Origin: Heyndrickxia coagulans 36D1
Lineage (GTDB): Bacteria > Bacillota > Bacilli > Bacillales > Bacillaceae_C
Direction of reading: 5' to 3'
Assembly (NCBI RefSeq): GCF_000169195.2
Contig: NC_016023.1
Location: forward strand, 2,728,001 to 2,792,000
DNA length: 64,000 bases
The notes under the pieces are model-generated. The model was not told the origin of the DNA. It did no database searches and worked only from the letters and a program-made list of their open reading frames with translations. This document shows positions 9,925 through 21,966 of the stretch, one piece after another. The translations under genes and the position numbers were made by a program. How positions within the stretch are numbered: position 1 is the first letter of the stretch; the number at the start of each line of letters is the position of its first letter.

Positions 9925-10431
9925 TTAGTCTGCCAGCTTTAAATTCAGGTGGACGCGGACAACGGAGTAAAACAAAATGTCCCGCACTTCGAAAGTATAG
10001 CGGCGGTGGTTGATTTTAATGACTTTGTTTTCAAGCATGCGGGTGATCAAGTCTTTGTTCAAATAAGCGGTTTTTAAATTTTTTGCAATCAGCGGGCTTA
10101 AGTCATGTTTAATATCCTCTTCTGCTTCAAAAATGCTTTGTGAATCGTGAATGTCATATTTTTCGTAGTTGCTGATTTTCACGTCAATACGCTGGATGGT
10201 CAGGAGCTTTTCATTTTTTTGATTGAGCTTTTTATAGTCTTCCTGCCAGATCGCCTTTTCCTGTTGCAAATCCTGGATCGTTTTTTCCTGTCGTTCAATC
10301 ATTTGCGCCTGCCTTTCCTGCATGACACCGAACATGTACAGAAAAATCAGCCAGCAGATGCACCCGCCCACGATAAATCCGGCCATGAACCGCTGCCAGC
10401 CCGGTTTCCGGTAAAGCGGCGGGATTCTCAT
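9925..10431 (-). CDS. ytrI: Sporulation membrane protein YtrI
   Basis: A 168-residue protein with one N-terminal membrane segment (about 16-40; FMAGFIVGGCICWLIFLYMF), a coiled coil (about 45-80; rich in Glu, Gln, Lys) and a C-terminal globular part. In B. subtilis ytrI is expressed with ytrH in the mother cell and is needed for efficient sporulation. The start codon overlaps the stop of ytrH by 4 bp, implying translational coupling. The start at 10431 is supported by GGAGA on the minus strand. Confidence 0.85.
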   Translation of the reverse strand: MRIPPLYRKPGWQRFMAGFIVGGCICWLIFLYMFGVMQERQAQMIERQEKTIQDLQQEKAIWQEDYKKLNQKNEKLLTIQRIDVKISNYEKYDIHDSQSIFEAEEDIKHDLSPLIAKNLKTAYLNKDLITRMLENKVIKINHRRYTFEVRDILFYSVVRVHLNLKLAD

Positions 10432-10769
10432 AGCACATTCTCCTGGGTTATCCATGAAATAATGAGCGCGGCCGTTTTGGCACCGCCCATGGCCGACAGA
10501 ATTAAAAGCAGCTGCTTGAACAATACCATCGTCTCGCTTTCCAAAAATCCTTTTTCAAAGCTGTAAACGGTATCGAACGTCCCCCCGATGGCGGCAATGA
10601 TCGCCCAGATGCGGAGGTCACGCGCAATCTTCGAAATTTCCGTCAAAAGCGGCTCGCCGGTAATGAACGAAGCGAGTCCCCCGATCAAGGCGCCGCCGAA
10701 CATTACGCCGAATGCGATAAAATAGCTGTTGAAAAATGCGGGAAAAAATCCTTCGCTCAACCGAACCAT
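10428..10769 (-). CDS. ytrH: Sporulation membrane protein YtrH
   Basis: 113 residues, the same as the B. subtilis protein as I recall it. Two or three hydrophobic stretches are present (FFNSYFIAFGVMFGGALIGG, IWAIIAAIGGTFDTVYSF, LLLILSAMGGAKTAALIISW). The frame continues far upstream, but the conserved protein begins at the ATG at 10769 (another ATG lies 6 bases upstream). It forms a two-gene operon with ytrI. A SigE-like promoter lies about 25-50 bp upstream of the start codon. Confidence 0.82.
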   Translation of the reverse strand: MVRLSEGFFPAFFNSYFIAFGVMFGGALIGGLASFITGEPLLTEISKIARDLRIWAIIAAIGGTFDTVYSFEKGFLESETMVLFKQLLLILSAMGGAKTAALIISWITQENVL

Positions 10770-10793
10770 CCCCATCTTTTCTTCATTACTAAC

Positions 10794-10822
10794 AATATAT
10801 GGGACAATGCATGCCTGTATGA
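10794..10822 (-). promoter_or_regulatory. Putative SigE promoter for ytrH-ytrI
   Basis: Read on the minus strand: -35 TCATACA, 14-bp spacer, -10 CATATATT. The SigE consensus is roughly KMATATT-N14-CATACAMT, so 5 of 7 and 6 of 8 positions match. SigE control of ytrHI is established in B. subtilis; the site here is inferred. Confidence 0.45.
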
Positions 10823-10905
10823 AATCGAACGTATCTTCTTTTTTGCTCGCGTGAAAACATGTATAATAAGAATCATGTACAGGTACGAATAGGAGGCAGT
10901 TTACC

Positions 10906-13900
10906 ATGCGTTTTGTCCATTTACAGGTCCAAACGGCCTACAGCCTGTTGGAAAGTACGATCTCCATCCCTGAATGGGCGGCGTACGCAAAAGCGCTTCA
11001 TTACGACACCCTTGCGATCACGGACCGCAATGTGATGTACGGGGCCTTTCCTTTTTACAAGGCTTGCCGCGAAAATGGCATTAAACCCATTATCGGCATG
11101 ACAGCGGATATCATGAGTTCGTTTGAACCTGACACAGCCTATCCGGTTGTGTTGCTTGCCAAAAACGAAACCGGCTACCGGCATTTGATGAAAATCTCAA
11201 GTGCCATCCAGACGAGACCCGAACCCGGCATTTTTATCAAATGGCTGCGCGCCTACAGCGACGGCCTGATCGCCTTTACGCCGGGGCTTGAAGGGGAAAT
11301 CGAACAGGCGCTACTTAGGGGAGATGAAGCGCGCGCAGAAGAGGTTGCAGTTTTATACCGGGACATTTTCGGGCCGAGCTTTTATCTTGCACTTGAAAAC
11401 AACGGGACAGTGCAAGCTAAGAAAGTGCTTCCCGATATGCACGCGCTCTCGGAAAAACTGGGTATCCCAGAAGTGGCGGCCGCAAATGTGAAATACTTAA
11501 AAAAGGAAGATGCTTTTGCTCATGAAGTGTTGCGCGCGATCAAAGCCGGGGTGAAACTGACGGATGAAAACCGGCCGCGCCCGGAAAGCGGCACGCACGA
11601 CTTTAAGCCGCAAGAGGAAATGGAACAGCTTTTTGCCGATTTCCCGGAAGCTTTGGCCAATACGGAAAAAATTGCAGATGCCTGCTCTGTGGAAATCAAA
11701 ACGGGACAGCGGCTGCTGCCGGCATTTCCGGTTCCGGGCGGGCAGACGGCGGATGCCTTCTTAGAAGAAGTATGCCGAAAAGGCCTTGCAGCACGCGTTC
11801 CGAATCTGGAAGAACGGTATACAGACCGGCTGGAGTATGAATTAAAAATCATTCAGGAAATGCAGTTCAGCGACTATTTCCTTATTGTCTGGGATTTTAT
11901 GAAATATGCGAGGGAGCACGGGATTCTTACCGGGCCGGGGCGCGGTTCCGCTGCCGGCTCCCTTGTCGCATACGCGCTTTATATTACCGACGTCGATCCG
12001 GTGCAATACGGGCTTTTGTTTGAACGGTTTTTAAATCCGGAGCGCATTTCCATGCCGGATATTGACAGCGATTTTCCGGATCACAAGCGGGACGAGATGA
12101 TTCGCTACGTTGCGGAAAAATACGGCAGACAGCATGTCGCGCAGATCATCACATTCGGCACATTTGCTGCGAAAGCCGCAGCCCGGGATGTAGCCCGGAT
12201 ATTCGGTCTCAGCGCAAAAGAACTTGAACAGTTGTCGCGCTTCATCCCGTCACAGCCTGGCATGACGCTTAAAAAAGCGTATGAAGCATCAAGCGCCTTT
12301 CGGGAATGGATCGGCCAATCGGATCAGCACCGCAAGCTTTTTGAAACGGCCCTGCTTTTGGAAGGATTGCCGCGCCATGTTTCGACCCATGCAGCCGGCG
12401 TCATTATCAGTGGGGAACCGCTTACGGGAATCATCCCGGTGCAGGAAGGGCATGACGGCATCTTTTTAACCCAGTATCCGATGAACCATCTCGAAGAAAT
12501 CGGGCTTTTGAAAATGGATTTTCTCGGCTTGCGGAATTTAACCATCCTTGAGCATATCCTCACGGGGATTGAAAAGGGGACGGGGAGAAAAATCCGCCTC
12601 CAGGATGTACCGCTCGATGATCCACAGACATTCCGCCTTTTTAGTTCGGGCAATACGACCGGGATCTTCCAGTTCGAGTCGGACGGCATGCGGAAAGTGC
12701 TCGAGCGGCTTAAACCGACTGAATTTGAAGACATTGTCGCGGTCAATGCGCTGTACCGGCCCGGGCCGATGGAAAACATCCCGGCCTATATTGAGCGGAA
12801 ACACGGGTTGAAACCGGTCGAATATCCGCATCCCGACCTCCAGCCGATTTTGGAAAAAACATACGGTGTGATTGTCTACCAGGAACAAATTATGCAGATC
12901 GCTTCAAAGATGGCGGGCTTTTCACTCGGGGAGGCGGATTTGCTCCGCCGTGCCGTCAGCAAAAAGAAAAGGGAAATCCTGGACGAACAGCGGCTGCATT
13001 TTATAAATGGCGCGCAAAAAAAAGGATATGAGAGAAAAACGGCGAATACTATTTATGATTTTATCGTCCGCTTCGCCAATTATGGTTTTAACCGCAGCCA
13101 TGCCGTCGCTTACAGCATGCTCGCTTGCCGGCTCGCCTATTTAAAAGCCCATTACCCGCTCTATTTTATGGCAAGCCTTTTGACGAGCGTGATCGGCAAC
13201 GAGGATAAAATTGCCCAGTATATTCGCGAAGCGCAGCAGATGGGGATCCGGGTTTTGCCGCCTTCCGTGCAGCACAGCCATTATCCGTTTACCGTGGAAA
13301 ACGGCGCCATCCGTTATAGCCTTGCCGCGATAAAAGGGATCGGATACGCCTCCATCAAAGAGCTGCTTAAAGAAAGAAAACGGCGCCCGTTTAAAAGCCT
13401 GTTTGATCTTGTCCTGCGGGTGAAAGGGCTGAACCGGAAAATTTTAGAGGCGTTTGCATTCTCAGGCGCGATGGATGAGTTTGGAAAAGACAGGGCAGTT
13501 TTGCTTGCCAGCATTGATGTCGCCCTTGAGCACGCGGAGATTATGAAGCCGGATGACGGGCAGGCGGATCTGTTCTTTGAGGATGAAGCGTTCAGCATTG
13601 AACCAAATTATGTGGAAACCGAGCCGATTTCACTGATGGATAAGCTTGCCTTTGAAAAGCAATATTTGGGGCTCTATCTATCCGGGCATCCGGCCGGGCA
13701 GTACCGCCCGGGTTGGGACGAAGCCGGCGTGCTTGCAGTAAGCAAGCTTCAACCCGGCATGAGAAAAATCCGGTTTGGCGCCTGCATTACGGACACAAGA
13801 ACGATCCGCACAAAACAAGGCAGCCTGATGGCATTTTTGCGCATGAGTGACGAAACGGATGAGATAGAATGTGTTGTTTTTCCGGATGTCTTTAAAAAAT

Positions 13901-14250
13901 ACAGCCCGTTATGCCAAAAAGGGTTGATTGTGGTCGTGGAAGGAAATGTTGAAAACAGGAACGGCAAAAAGCAGGTGATTGCCCGGGCGCTCGAAGATGC
14001 CAGCCCGTTCCGCAGCATGCCGACCGGTGCCACGTTATATTTAAAGATTCCGGCTGGAAAGGACCGCATGCTGCTTGTTCAAGTGAAGCAGGTGCTTGAC
14101 GCTTTTCCGGGGGACTCGCCGGTCATTCTTCATTATGAAGCGGAACGGAAAACGATCCGGCTTCCGGAAAAAAACCGGGTCCGGGCGGAGGAAGCATGCC
14201 TCGGAAAGCTTACGGAACTGCTTGGTGAAGGAAATGTCATATTGAAATAA
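10906..14250 (+). CDS. dnaE: DNA polymerase III alpha subunit DnaE
   Basis: 1114 residues, a C-family polymerase that in Bacillus extends RNA primers before handing over to PolC. Layout: PHP domain (1 to about 280), palm with the catalytic PDIDSDFPD near residue 383, fingers, helix-hairpin-helix, and a C-terminal OB fold (about 955-1030; IRFGACITDTRTIRTKQGS). The PHP start is FVHLQVQTAYSLLE, so the HxHxxYS metal motif has lost histidines, as in Gram-positive DnaE proteins without PHP proofreading. RBS AGGAGG precedes the ATG. TATAAT at 10862-10867 may be the -10. It is divergent from ytrH. Confidence 0.96.
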   Translation: MRFVHLQVQTAYSLLESTISIPEWAAYAKALHYDTLAITDRNVMYGAFPFYKACRENGIKPIIGMTADIMSSFEPDTAYPVVLLAKNETGYRHLMKISSAIQTRPEPGIFIKWLRAYSDGLIAFTPGLEGEIEQALLRGDEARAEEVAVLYRDIFGPSFYLALENNGTVQAKKVLPDMHALSEKLGIPEVAAANVKYLKKEDAFAHEVLRAIKAGVKLTDENRPRPESGTHDFKPQEEMEQLFADFPEALANTEKIADACSVEIKTGQRLLPAFPVPGGQTADAFLEEVCRKGLAARVPNLEERYTDRLEYELKIIQEMQFSDYFLIVWDFMKYAREHGILTGPGRGSAAGSLVAYALYITDVDPVQYGLLFERFLNPERISMPDIDSDFPDHKRDEMIRYVAEKYGRQHVAQIITFGTFAAKAAARDVARIFGLSAKELEQLSRFIPSQPGMTLKKAYEASSAFREWIGQSDQHRKLFETALLLEGLPRHVSTHAAGVIISGEPLTGIIPVQEGHDGIFLTQYPMNHLEEIGLLKMDFLGLRNLTILEHILTGIEKGTGRKIRLQDVPLDDPQTFRLFSSGNTTGIFQFESDGMRKVLERLKPTEFEDIVAVNALYRPGPMENIPAYIERKHGLKPVEYPHPDLQPILEKTYGVIVYQEQIMQIASKMAGFSLGEADLLRRAVSKKKREILDEQRLHFINGAQKKGYERKTANTIYDFIVRFANYGFNRSHAVAYSMLACRLAYLKAHYPLYFMASLLTSVIGNEDKIAQYIREAQQMGIRVLPPSVQHSHYPFTVENGAIRYSLAAIKGIGYASIKELLKERKRRPFKSLFDLVLRVKGLNRKILEAFAFSGAMDEFGKDRAVLLASIDVALEHAEIMKPDDGQADLFFEDEAFSIEPNYVETEPISLMDKLAFEKQYLGLYLSGHPAGQYRPGWDEAGVLAVSKLQPGMRKIRFGACITDTRTIRTKQGSLMAFLRMSDETDEIECVVFPDVFKKYSPLCQKGLIVVVEGNVENRNGKKQVIARALEDASPFRSMPTGATLYLKIPAGKDRMLLVQVKQVLDAFPGDSPVILHYEAERKTIRLPEKNRVRAEEACLGKLTELLGEGNVILK

Positions 14251-14343
14251 GTTTTTCTCTCTAGATTAAATATGTTATATTGTTTAATAGGCTTGTGAGT
14301 AAGAAACCGCATATCGTGCAGTGAAAACGGGGGAGTGAGGTTC

Positions 14344-15576
14344 ATGTCATTGCGGGAAGAAGCGTTACATATGCACCGCGAACACAAAGGGAAATTGGAA
14401 TCCAAGTCAAAAGTCACCGTCAAAAATGCAAAGGATCTGAGCCTGGCCTATTCGCCCGGTGTGGCTGAGCCTTGCAAAATGATCTACGACAAACCGGAAA
14501 CGGTCTATGAATATACGATGAAAGGCAATATGGTCGCGGTTGTAACGGACGGCACCGCCGTTCTCGGGCTTGGAAATATCGGCCCTGAAGCCGCACTCCC
14601 GGTCATGGAAGGCAAGGCGATTTTGTTCAAAAGCTTTGCCGGCGTCGATGCCTTTCCCATTTGCCTCGATACGACAGATATTGATGAAATCGTGGAGACA
14701 GTGAAACGGCTGGAACCGGTTTTTGGCGGCGTGAATCTGGAGGATATCGCCGCGCCGAACTGCTTTGTCATTGAAGAAAAATTGAAGAAGGAAATGAATA
14801 TTCCTGTTTTTCACGATGACCAGCACGGGACGGCGATTGTAACGGCTGCCGGGCTCGTGAACGCTTTAAAACTCGTTGGCAAAGAAATGTCTGAAATTAA
14901 AGTGGTGGCAAGCGGCGCGGGCGCTGCCGGCATCGCGATTATCAAACTGCTTTACAACTTTGGCGTCCGCGATATTATTATGTGCGACTCTAAAGGGGCG
15001 ATCTATGAAGGGCGCCCGTTTGGAATGAACAAGGTGAAATTCGAAGTGGCCAAATATACAAACCGTGATAAAGCAGCAGGTAGCCTGGCGGATGTGATCA
15101 AAGATGCGGATGTTTTTATCGGCGTTTCTGTAGAGGGGGCACTGACGAAAGAAATGGTGCAGTCGATGAAAAAAGACCCGATTATTTTTGCGATGGCCAA
15201 TCCGAATCCGGAAATCATGCCGCAAGATGCCAAAGCGGCCGGCGCGAAAGTCATCGGCACAGGCCGCTCTGATTTTCCAAACCAGGTCAACAATGTCCTC
15301 GCCTTCCCGGGTATTTTCAGGGGGGCATTGGATGTGCGCGCCACGCATATTAATGAAAAGATGAAACAAGCCGCTGTCCACGCGATCGCCGGTTTAATTG
15401 ATGAACATGAACTGAATGCGGATTATGTCATTCCGCGCCCGTTTGATCCGCGTGTTGCGCCGGCGGTTGCGGCAGCTGTTGCAAAAGCGGCGATGGAAAC
15501 CGGTGTCGCCCGCATCCAGGTGAGCCCGGAAGAAATCCGCGAAAAAACGAAACAGCTTTCCGAAATTGGCAAATAA
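14344..15576 (+). CDS. ytsJ: NADP-dependent malic enzyme
   Basis: Decarboxylates malate to pyruvate, making NADPH. The ATG at 14344 gives 410 residues, the length of B. subtilis YtsJ, and the N-terminus MSLREEALHMHREHKGKLE matches that family; a codon 9 bases upstream is less likely. The short malic enzyme type is shown by AYSPGVAEPC (Tyr near residue 36), the catalytic Lys/Asp region with FHDDQHGTAIV near 155 and the Rossmann loop SGAGAAGIAI near 192. No phosphotransacetylase domain is fused. It lies between dnaE and accD as in B. subtilis. Confidence 0.95.
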   Translation: MSLREEALHMHREHKGKLESKSKVTVKNAKDLSLAYSPGVAEPCKMIYDKPETVYEYTMKGNMVAVVTDGTAVLGLGNIGPEAALPVMEGKAILFKSFAGVDAFPICLDTTDIDEIVETVKRLEPVFGGVNLEDIAAPNCFVIEEKLKKEMNIPVFHDDQHGTAIVTAAGLVNALKLVGKEMSEIKVVASGAGAAGIAIIKLLYNFGVRDIIMCDSKGAIYEGRPFGMNKVKFEVAKYTNRDKAAGSLADVIKDADVFIGVSVEGALTKEMVQSMKKDPIIFAMANPNPEIMPQDAKAAGAKVIGTGRSDFPNQVNNVLAFPGIFRGALDVRATHINEKMKQAAVHAIAGLIDEHELNADYVIPRPFDPRVAPAVAAAVAKAAMETGVARIQVSPEEIREKTKQLSEIGK

Positions 15577-15701
15577 GCATCAGATGCCGGAAAAAAAGCC
15601 GCCTTTTTGCCGGTACGGGAAAACGCCATTTGCCGGTACTTCGGCAGAAAAACCGCCGGCTTGCCCGGTGGTTCCGGTGCCAGATACAGGAGGGGTAAGA
15701 T

Positions 15702-16577
15702 TTGCTGAAAGATTTTTTTTCTAAACCGAAAAAGCGAAAATATGCGACTATCCCTTCAGACCATACAAAGCAGGAAGTTCCTGAAGGGATCATGTCAAAA
15801 TGCCCGAAGTGCGGCAAAATTATGTATACAAAAGAACTGCAGAAGAATTTAAAAGTCTGCCTCCATTGCGGCTACCATTATCAAATGACCGCTTATGAAA
15901 GGGTGGAAAGCCTGCTGGATGAAGGAACGTTTGAAGAGTTCGACCGCGGGCTTGTTTCCAAAAACCCGCTTGCGTTTCCGGGTTACCTTGAAAAACTGGA
16001 AAAAGACCGCAAAAAAACAAACTTGAATGAAGCGGTACTGACAGGTAAGGGCAACATTCAGGAAAGGCCGGTCGTGCTTAGTGTCATGGATGCACAATTC
16101 CGGATGGGCAGCATGGGCTCGGTTGTCGGCGAAAAAATTACGCGCGCCATCGAAGAAGCAGACAGGCTCCATGTGCCGTTTATCATTTTCACGGCCTCAG
16201 GGGGCGCCCGCATGCAGGAAGGGATCTATTCTTTAATGCAGATGGCGAAAACGAGCGCGGCGCTCGAAAGGTTCAGCCGCCACGGCGGGTTAACGGTAAC
16301 CGTGATGACTCATCCGACAACAGGCGGCGTGACCGCAAGCTTTGCATCGCTCGGGGATATCAATCTTGCGGAGCCCGGCGCGTTGATCGGTTTTGCCGGC
16401 CGCCGCATCATTGAACAGACGATCCGCGAAGAACTTCCTGAAGTTTTCCAGACTGCAGAATTTCTTCTTGAACACGGCCAGCTCGATGCGGTTGTGAAAC
16501 GCCATGACCTGAAAAAAACATTGGCAGGCATTCTGGACATCCATCAACCAACAAACGCAGGTGAACTACAATGGTGA
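15702..16577 (+). CDS. accD: Acetyl-CoA carboxylase carboxyltransferase subunit beta
   Basis: With AccA forms the carboxyltransferase that makes malonyl-CoA for fatty acid synthesis. 291 residues. A four-cysteine zinc finger is seen as CPKCGK (about 34) and CLHCGY (about 53). The crotonase-fold core contains SGGARMQEG (about 165) and [12 protein letters not shown] (about 207). It starts at TTG 15702 behind AGGAGGGG. The 3' end overlaps accA by 7 bp, so translation is probably coupled, fitting a fixed subunit ratio. Confidence 0.95.
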   Translation: MLKDFFSKPKKRKYATIPSDHTKQEVPEGIMSKCPKCGKIMYTKELQKNLKVCLHCGYHYQMTAYERVESLLDEGTFEEFDRGLVSKNPLAFPGYLEKLEKDRKKTNLNEAVLTGKGNIQERPVVLSVMDAQFRMGSMGSVVGEKITRAIEEADRLHVPFIIFTASGGARMQEGIYSLMQMAKTSAALERFSRHGGLTVTVMTHPTTGGVTASFASLGDINLAEPGALIGFAGRRIIEQTIREELPEVFQTAEFLLEHGQLDAVVKRHDLKKTLAGILDIHQPTNAGELQW

Positions 16578-17545
16578 ATGAACTTGAATTTGAAAAACCG
16601 GTCATTGAGCTGAAACGCAAAATTGCCGAGCTAAAGGAATTTACAAAACAGTCGGATGTCGATTTGTCAAGCGAGATTGAAAAACTGGAAGCAAGGCTTT
16701 CCCGGCTGGAAGAGGAAATTTACGAAAATATGGATCCGTGGGACAGAATCCAGATTGCGCGTTTTCCCGAACGGCCGACATCATTGGACTATATTCAATA
16801 TCTTTTTACCGATTTTCTTGAGCTCCACGGCGACCGTGTATACGGCGACGACGGGGCGGTTGTCGGCGGGATCGCAAAATTTGAGGGCCTTCCTGTCACC
16901 GTGATCGGCCAGCAGCGGGGGAAAGACACAAAAGAAAACATCCGCCGCAATTTCGGCATGCCACACCCGGAAGGCTACCGGAAAGCAATGCGGCTAATGA
17001 AGCAGGCGGAAAAATTTAAACGCCCGATTATCAGCTTCATCGACACAAAAGGTGCGTATCCGGGAAAAGCAGCGGAAGAAAGGGGCATCGCTGAATCGAT
17101 CGCGCGCAATTTGTTTGAAATGTCCGGGCTGTCCGTTCCGATCATCTGCCTGATTATCGGCGAAGGGGCCAGCGGCGGTGCGCTCGGCATTGGCGTCGGC
17201 GACCATATCCATGTCCTCGAAAATTCATGGTTCTCGGTCATTTCACCGGAATCCGCCGCGGCGCTTTTATGGAAAGATGCGTCGCAGGCAAAACGGGCCG
17301 TCGCCACCATGAAGATGACCGCGCCCGAGCTGAAAGAACTGGGTATTATCGATGAACTGATTCCGGAAGTAAAAGGCGGCGCACATAAAGATCCGAGAGC
17401 GCAGGCAGAGCTGATGCGCCCTGTGCTTGCCGCATCATTAAAGGAGCTGCGGGCATATGCCCCTGAAGAACTGGTGGAAAAAAGGTACGAAAAATACCGT
17501 AAAATTGGCGTATTTTCAACGCTCGAACAGTTTGCCCGCCAATAG
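16571..17545 (+). CDS. accA: Acetyl-CoA carboxylase carboxyltransferase subunit alpha
   Basis: The 324-residue partner of AccD. The N-terminal helical region (about 1-70; [20 protein letters not shown]) precedes the crotonase core with GRQR-type loop [12 protein letters not shown] (about 117), [13 protein letters not shown] (about 160) and [12 protein letters not shown] (about 197), all typical. The ATG lies inside the end of accD. A terminator follows at 17554. Confidence 0.95.
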   Translation: MVNELEFEKPVIELKRKIAELKEFTKQSDVDLSSEIEKLEARLSRLEEEIYENMDPWDRIQIARFPERPTSLDYIQYLFTDFLELHGDRVYGDDGAVVGGIAKFEGLPVTVIGQQRGKDTKENIRRNFGMPHPEGYRKAMRLMKQAEKFKRPIISFIDTKGAYPGKAAEERGIAESIARNLFEMSGLSVPIICLIIGEGASGGALGIGVGDHIHVLENSWFSVISPESAAALLWKDASQAKRAVATMKMTAPELKELGIIDELIPEVKGGAHKDPRAQAELMRPVLAASLKELRAYAPEELVEKRYEKYRKIGVFSTLEQFARQ

Positions 17546-17553
17546 CCGAAAAA

Positions 17554-17597
17554 AGCACCCAGGCAACCGGCATCCATCACCGGTTGCCTCGCTTTTT
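17554..17597 (+). terminator. Terminator after accDA
   Basis: GGCAACCGG (17562-17570) pairs with CCGGTTGCC (17580-17588), followed by a T run. Confidence 0.8.
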
Positions 17598-19023
<1,426 letters not shown>

Positions 19024-19044
19024 CGTTGTTTAGGAGGAAATAGA

Positions 19045-20805
19045 ATGAAAAAAACCAAAATTGTATGTACAATCGGGCCTGCCAGTGAAAGTGTTGAAAT
19101 GCTTGAAAGATTAATGGCAAACGGGATGGATGTTTGCCGCCTGAACTTCTCGCACGGCAGCCACGAGGAACATCTTGCCCGGATTAAAAATATCCGCGAA
19201 GCTGCAAAAAACCAAAACAAAACGATCGGGCTTCTGCTTGATACAAAGGGCCCGGAAATCCGCACCCACGATATGAAAGATGGCGGATTTGAGCTCGTTG
19301 AAGGCATGACGCCGGTCATTTCAATGACAGAAGTGCTCGGGACAACGGAAAAATTTTCGGTCACGTATGAAGGGCTGATTGATGATGTGCACGTTGGCTC
19401 TAAAATTCTGCTTGATGATGGTTTGATTGAACTGGAAGTGACGGCCATCGATAAAAACGCCGGTGAAATCCATACAAAAGTGCTGAACCGCGGCGTTTTG
19501 AAAAACAAAAAGGGTGTCAACGTCCCGGGTGTCTCCGTGAACCTTCCGGGCATTACCGAAAAAGACGTGAGCGATATCCTGTTCGGGCTTGAACAAGGCA
19601 TTGACTTCATTGCGGCTTCATTTGTACGCCGGCCGTCTGACGTTTTGGAAATTCGCCAGCTCCTTGAAGAACACGATGCTTTACATGTGAAAATTTTCCC
19701 TAAAATTGAAAACCAGGAAGGCGTCGACAACATCGATGAAATCCTAGCTGTATCGGACGGCTTAATGGTTGCCCGCGGTGACCTCGGCGTTGAAATTCCG
19801 ACCGAAGCGGTACCGCTCGTGCAAAAAGAGCTGATCAGAAAATGCAATACGCTCGGCAAACCGGTCATTACCGCAACGCAAATGCTGGATTCGATGCAGC
19901 GCAACCCGCGCCCGACCCGCGCAGAAGCAAGCGACGTGGCCAACGCCATTTTCGACGGCACGGATGCAATCATGCTTTCCGGCGAAACAGCAGCCGGAAA
20001 ATATCCTGCTGAAGCGGTTAAGACGATGTACAATATCGCGGTCCATGTGGAAAAAGCGATTAACCACCGCGATATTCTGAACAAACGCAGCAAGAGCACG
20101 GACCATAATATGACAGACGCCATTTGCCAGTCCGTTGCCCATACGGCTTTAAATCTTGATGTGAATGCCATTATTGCGCCAACCGAAAGCGGCTATACGG
20201 CGCGCATGATCTCCAAATACCGCCCGGCAGCCCCGATTATTGCTGTCACGAGCGATCCGAAAGTGCAGCGCGGCTTAACCGTTGTGTCCGGCGTATACCC
20301 GCAATTGGGCACAAAGGCAAACAATACGGATGAAATGCTTGAAATCGCAGTGGATGAAGCATTGAAATCCGATATCGTCCATCACGGCGACCTTGTGATT
20401 ATCACAGCCGGCGTCCCTGTTGGTGGGAAAGGCACAACCAACCTGATGAAAGTGCACCTGATCGGCGATATATTGGCAAAAGGCCAGGGAATCGGCAGAA
20501 AATCGGCATTTGGTCCGGTCGTTGTTGCTGAAAGCCCAGAAGAAGCAAACGCAAAAGCAACAGAAGGCTGTGTGCTCATCACGAGAACGACCGACAAAGA
20601 AATCATGCCGGCCATTGAAAAATGTGCCGCGCTGATTACGGAAGAAGGCGGCTTGACAAGCCATGCTGCAGTTGTTGGCATCAATGTCGGCATTCCGGTC
20701 ATTGTCGGTGTTGAAAAAGCCGTTTCCATTTTTAAAGACGGGCAGGAAGTTACGGTAGATGCAGCAACCGGCTCGGTTTACAACGGCCATGCGACTGTAT
20801 TGTAA
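19045..20805 (+). CDS. pyk: Pyruvate kinase with C-terminal PEP-utiliser domain
   Basis: 586 residues, about 110 longer than short-form pyruvate kinases. The N-terminal 475 residues carry the TIM barrel ([10 protein letters not shown] at 4-13, [12 protein letters not shown] near 219, ATQMLDSM near 273, [12 protein letters not shown] near 310). The C-terminal extension ends with [11 protein letters not shown] (about 535), the phosphohistidine-type swivelling domain also found in PEP synthase and PTS enzyme I, as is normal for Bacillus. RBS TAGGAGG precedes the ATG. It is co-transcribed with pfkA and ends at a bidirectional terminator. Confidence 0.97.
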   Translation: MKKTKIVCTIGPASESVEMLERLMANGMDVCRLNFSHGSHEEHLARIKNIREAAKNQNKTIGLLLDTKGPEIRTHDMKDGGFELVEGMTPVISMTEVLGTTEKFSVTYEGLIDDVHVGSKILLDDGLIELEVTAIDKNAGEIHTKVLNRGVLKNKKGVNVPGVSVNLPGITEKDVSDILFGLEQGIDFIAASFVRRPSDVLEIRQLLEEHDALHVKIFPKIENQEGVDNIDEILAVSDGLMVARGDLGVEIPTEAVPLVQKELIRKCNTLGKPVITATQMLDSMQRNPRPTRAEASDVANAIFDGTDAIMLSGETAAGKYPAEAVKTMYNIAVHVEKAINHRDILNKRSKSTDHNMTDAICQSVAHTALNLDVNAIIAPTESGYTARMISKYRPAAPIIAVTSDPKVQRGLTVVSGVYPQLGTKANNTDEMLEIAVDEALKSDIVHHGDLVIITAGVPVGGKGTTNLMKVHLIGDILAKGQGIGRKSAFGPVVVAESPEEANAKATEGCVLITRTTDKEIMPAIEKCAALITEEGGLTSHAAVVGINVGIPVIVGVEKAVSIFKDGQEVTVDAATGSVYNGHATVL

Positions 20806-20811
20806 ATAAGC

Positions 20812-20850
20812 AAAAAAAAACGCAGAGGCATCCGGCCTCTGCGTTTTTTA
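20812..20850. terminator. Bidirectional terminator between pyk and ytvI
   Basis: CGCAGAGGC (20821-20829) pairs with GCCTCTGCG (20835-20843), with an A run on the left and a T run on the right. Confidence 0.9.
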
Positions 20851-21966
20851 TATTGTTTTTTTGCCCATAATATAGTTCCAAATGTCATGGAATACATGGG
20901 CGCGGATCAGCGCGGTCAGCAACACGAGTGTAATCGGCCCGAGAATCAAGCCAAGGAACCCGACTGTTTTAAAGCCAATAAACAGGGCGATAAGCGTCGC
21001 GAGTGGATTCATTCCGATGCTGGACGATAAAATTTTCGGCTCCATAATCTGCCTTTGCACGATCACGACAATGTAAAGGACGGTAAGCCCGATCGCAAGC
21101 GGCAGGCTGCCGGTAATGAATTCGTAAATGATCCAGGGGACAAACACAACGCCCGTTCCCAAATACGGCAAAATATCGACAATGCCGCAAACAAGGGCGA
21201 TTGTAATCGCGTAATCCACGCGTAAAATCAAAAGCCCGATCAGCACAATGACAAGTGTCATGGAAATCAGTGTCAATTCAGCACGGACAAAACCGAAAAG
21301 CGCATTGCGGAGGTCGGCAAACACGGTGATCCCGCTTTTTCTTGCTTTTTTCGGCAGTAACAGCTTTCCTTTGCCTGTCAACTGGTTCCAGTCCTTGCTG
21401 ATGAAAAACGTTGCAAGCAGGGCAAAAATCAGCACGGTTGCCGCATTTGGAATCCAGGAAACAAGCCCCGGCAGTTTTTTAAACAGCCCGGACAGGAAAT
21501 CACCTGCTGAAGAAGCGATCTTTTGCCCGGCCGCCTGAATGTTTTGCACGATCGTTTCCTGCTGGCCTGCATCGAGATTTTTAAAGAGGCCCGCCAGCTG
21601 GTCGTACAGCGGTAAAACTTGGGCGGTGACAAGCGATTCCGAATAATTGACAAGCGTCTGGACATGCTCCGGCAAAACGTCAGCAAGGTAATTCGCCCCC
21701 GTTACGATCTCGGCAACAAGCAGCGTAATGATGCCGACAAAGACGCCAATGATCAGAATCAGGGATATCAAAACAGCAAGCGCCCGCGGAAGCCTTACCT
21801 TTCTGTCCAGAAAATTGACGAGCGGGTTGATCATAAGCGCGATCAACAGCGCAATAATAAACGGATAAGCGTATTTTACAGCCAGATAAACCGCAAAAAA
21901 GCCAACCAGGATGCACAGTGCAACAAAAAGGCCCCGCAGCGCGCGGTGTATGTAAACAGAATTCAA
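20848..21966 (-). CDS. ytvI: AI-2E family transporter YtvI
   Basis: A 372-residue polytopic membrane protein of the AI-2E (PerM-like) family. Hydrophobic segments lie in the N-terminal 90 residues (LFVALCILVGFFAVYLAVKY and LAVLISLILIIGVFVGIITL), a long soluble stretch follows, then a membrane-dense C-terminal half with the family-typical YLGTGVVFVPWIIYEF and GLILGPITLVLL. The start is TTG 21966, supported by AGGAGGG. Substrate unknown; sporulation- or ion-related roles have been suggested for related Bacillus proteins. It is convergent with pyk. B. subtilis has fxsA between pyk and ytvI; it is missing here. Confidence 0.88.
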   Translation of the reverse strand: MNSVYIHRALRGLFVALCILVGFFAVYLAVKYAYPFIIALLIALMINPLVNFLDRKVRLPRALAVLISLILIIGVFVGIITLLVAEIVTGANYLADVLPEHVQTLVNYSESLVTAQVLPLYDQLAGLFKNLDAGQQETIVQNIQAAGQKIASSAGDFLSGLFKKLPGLVSWIPNAATVLIFALLATFFISKDWNQLTGKGKLLLPKKARKSGITVFADLRNALFGFVRAELTLISMTLVIVLIGLLILRVDYAITIALVCGIVDILPYLGTGVVFVPWIIYEFITGSLPLAIGLTVLYIVVIVQRQIMEPKILSSSIGMNPLATLIALFIGFKTVGFLGLILGPITLVLLTALIRAHVFHDIWNYIMGKKTI

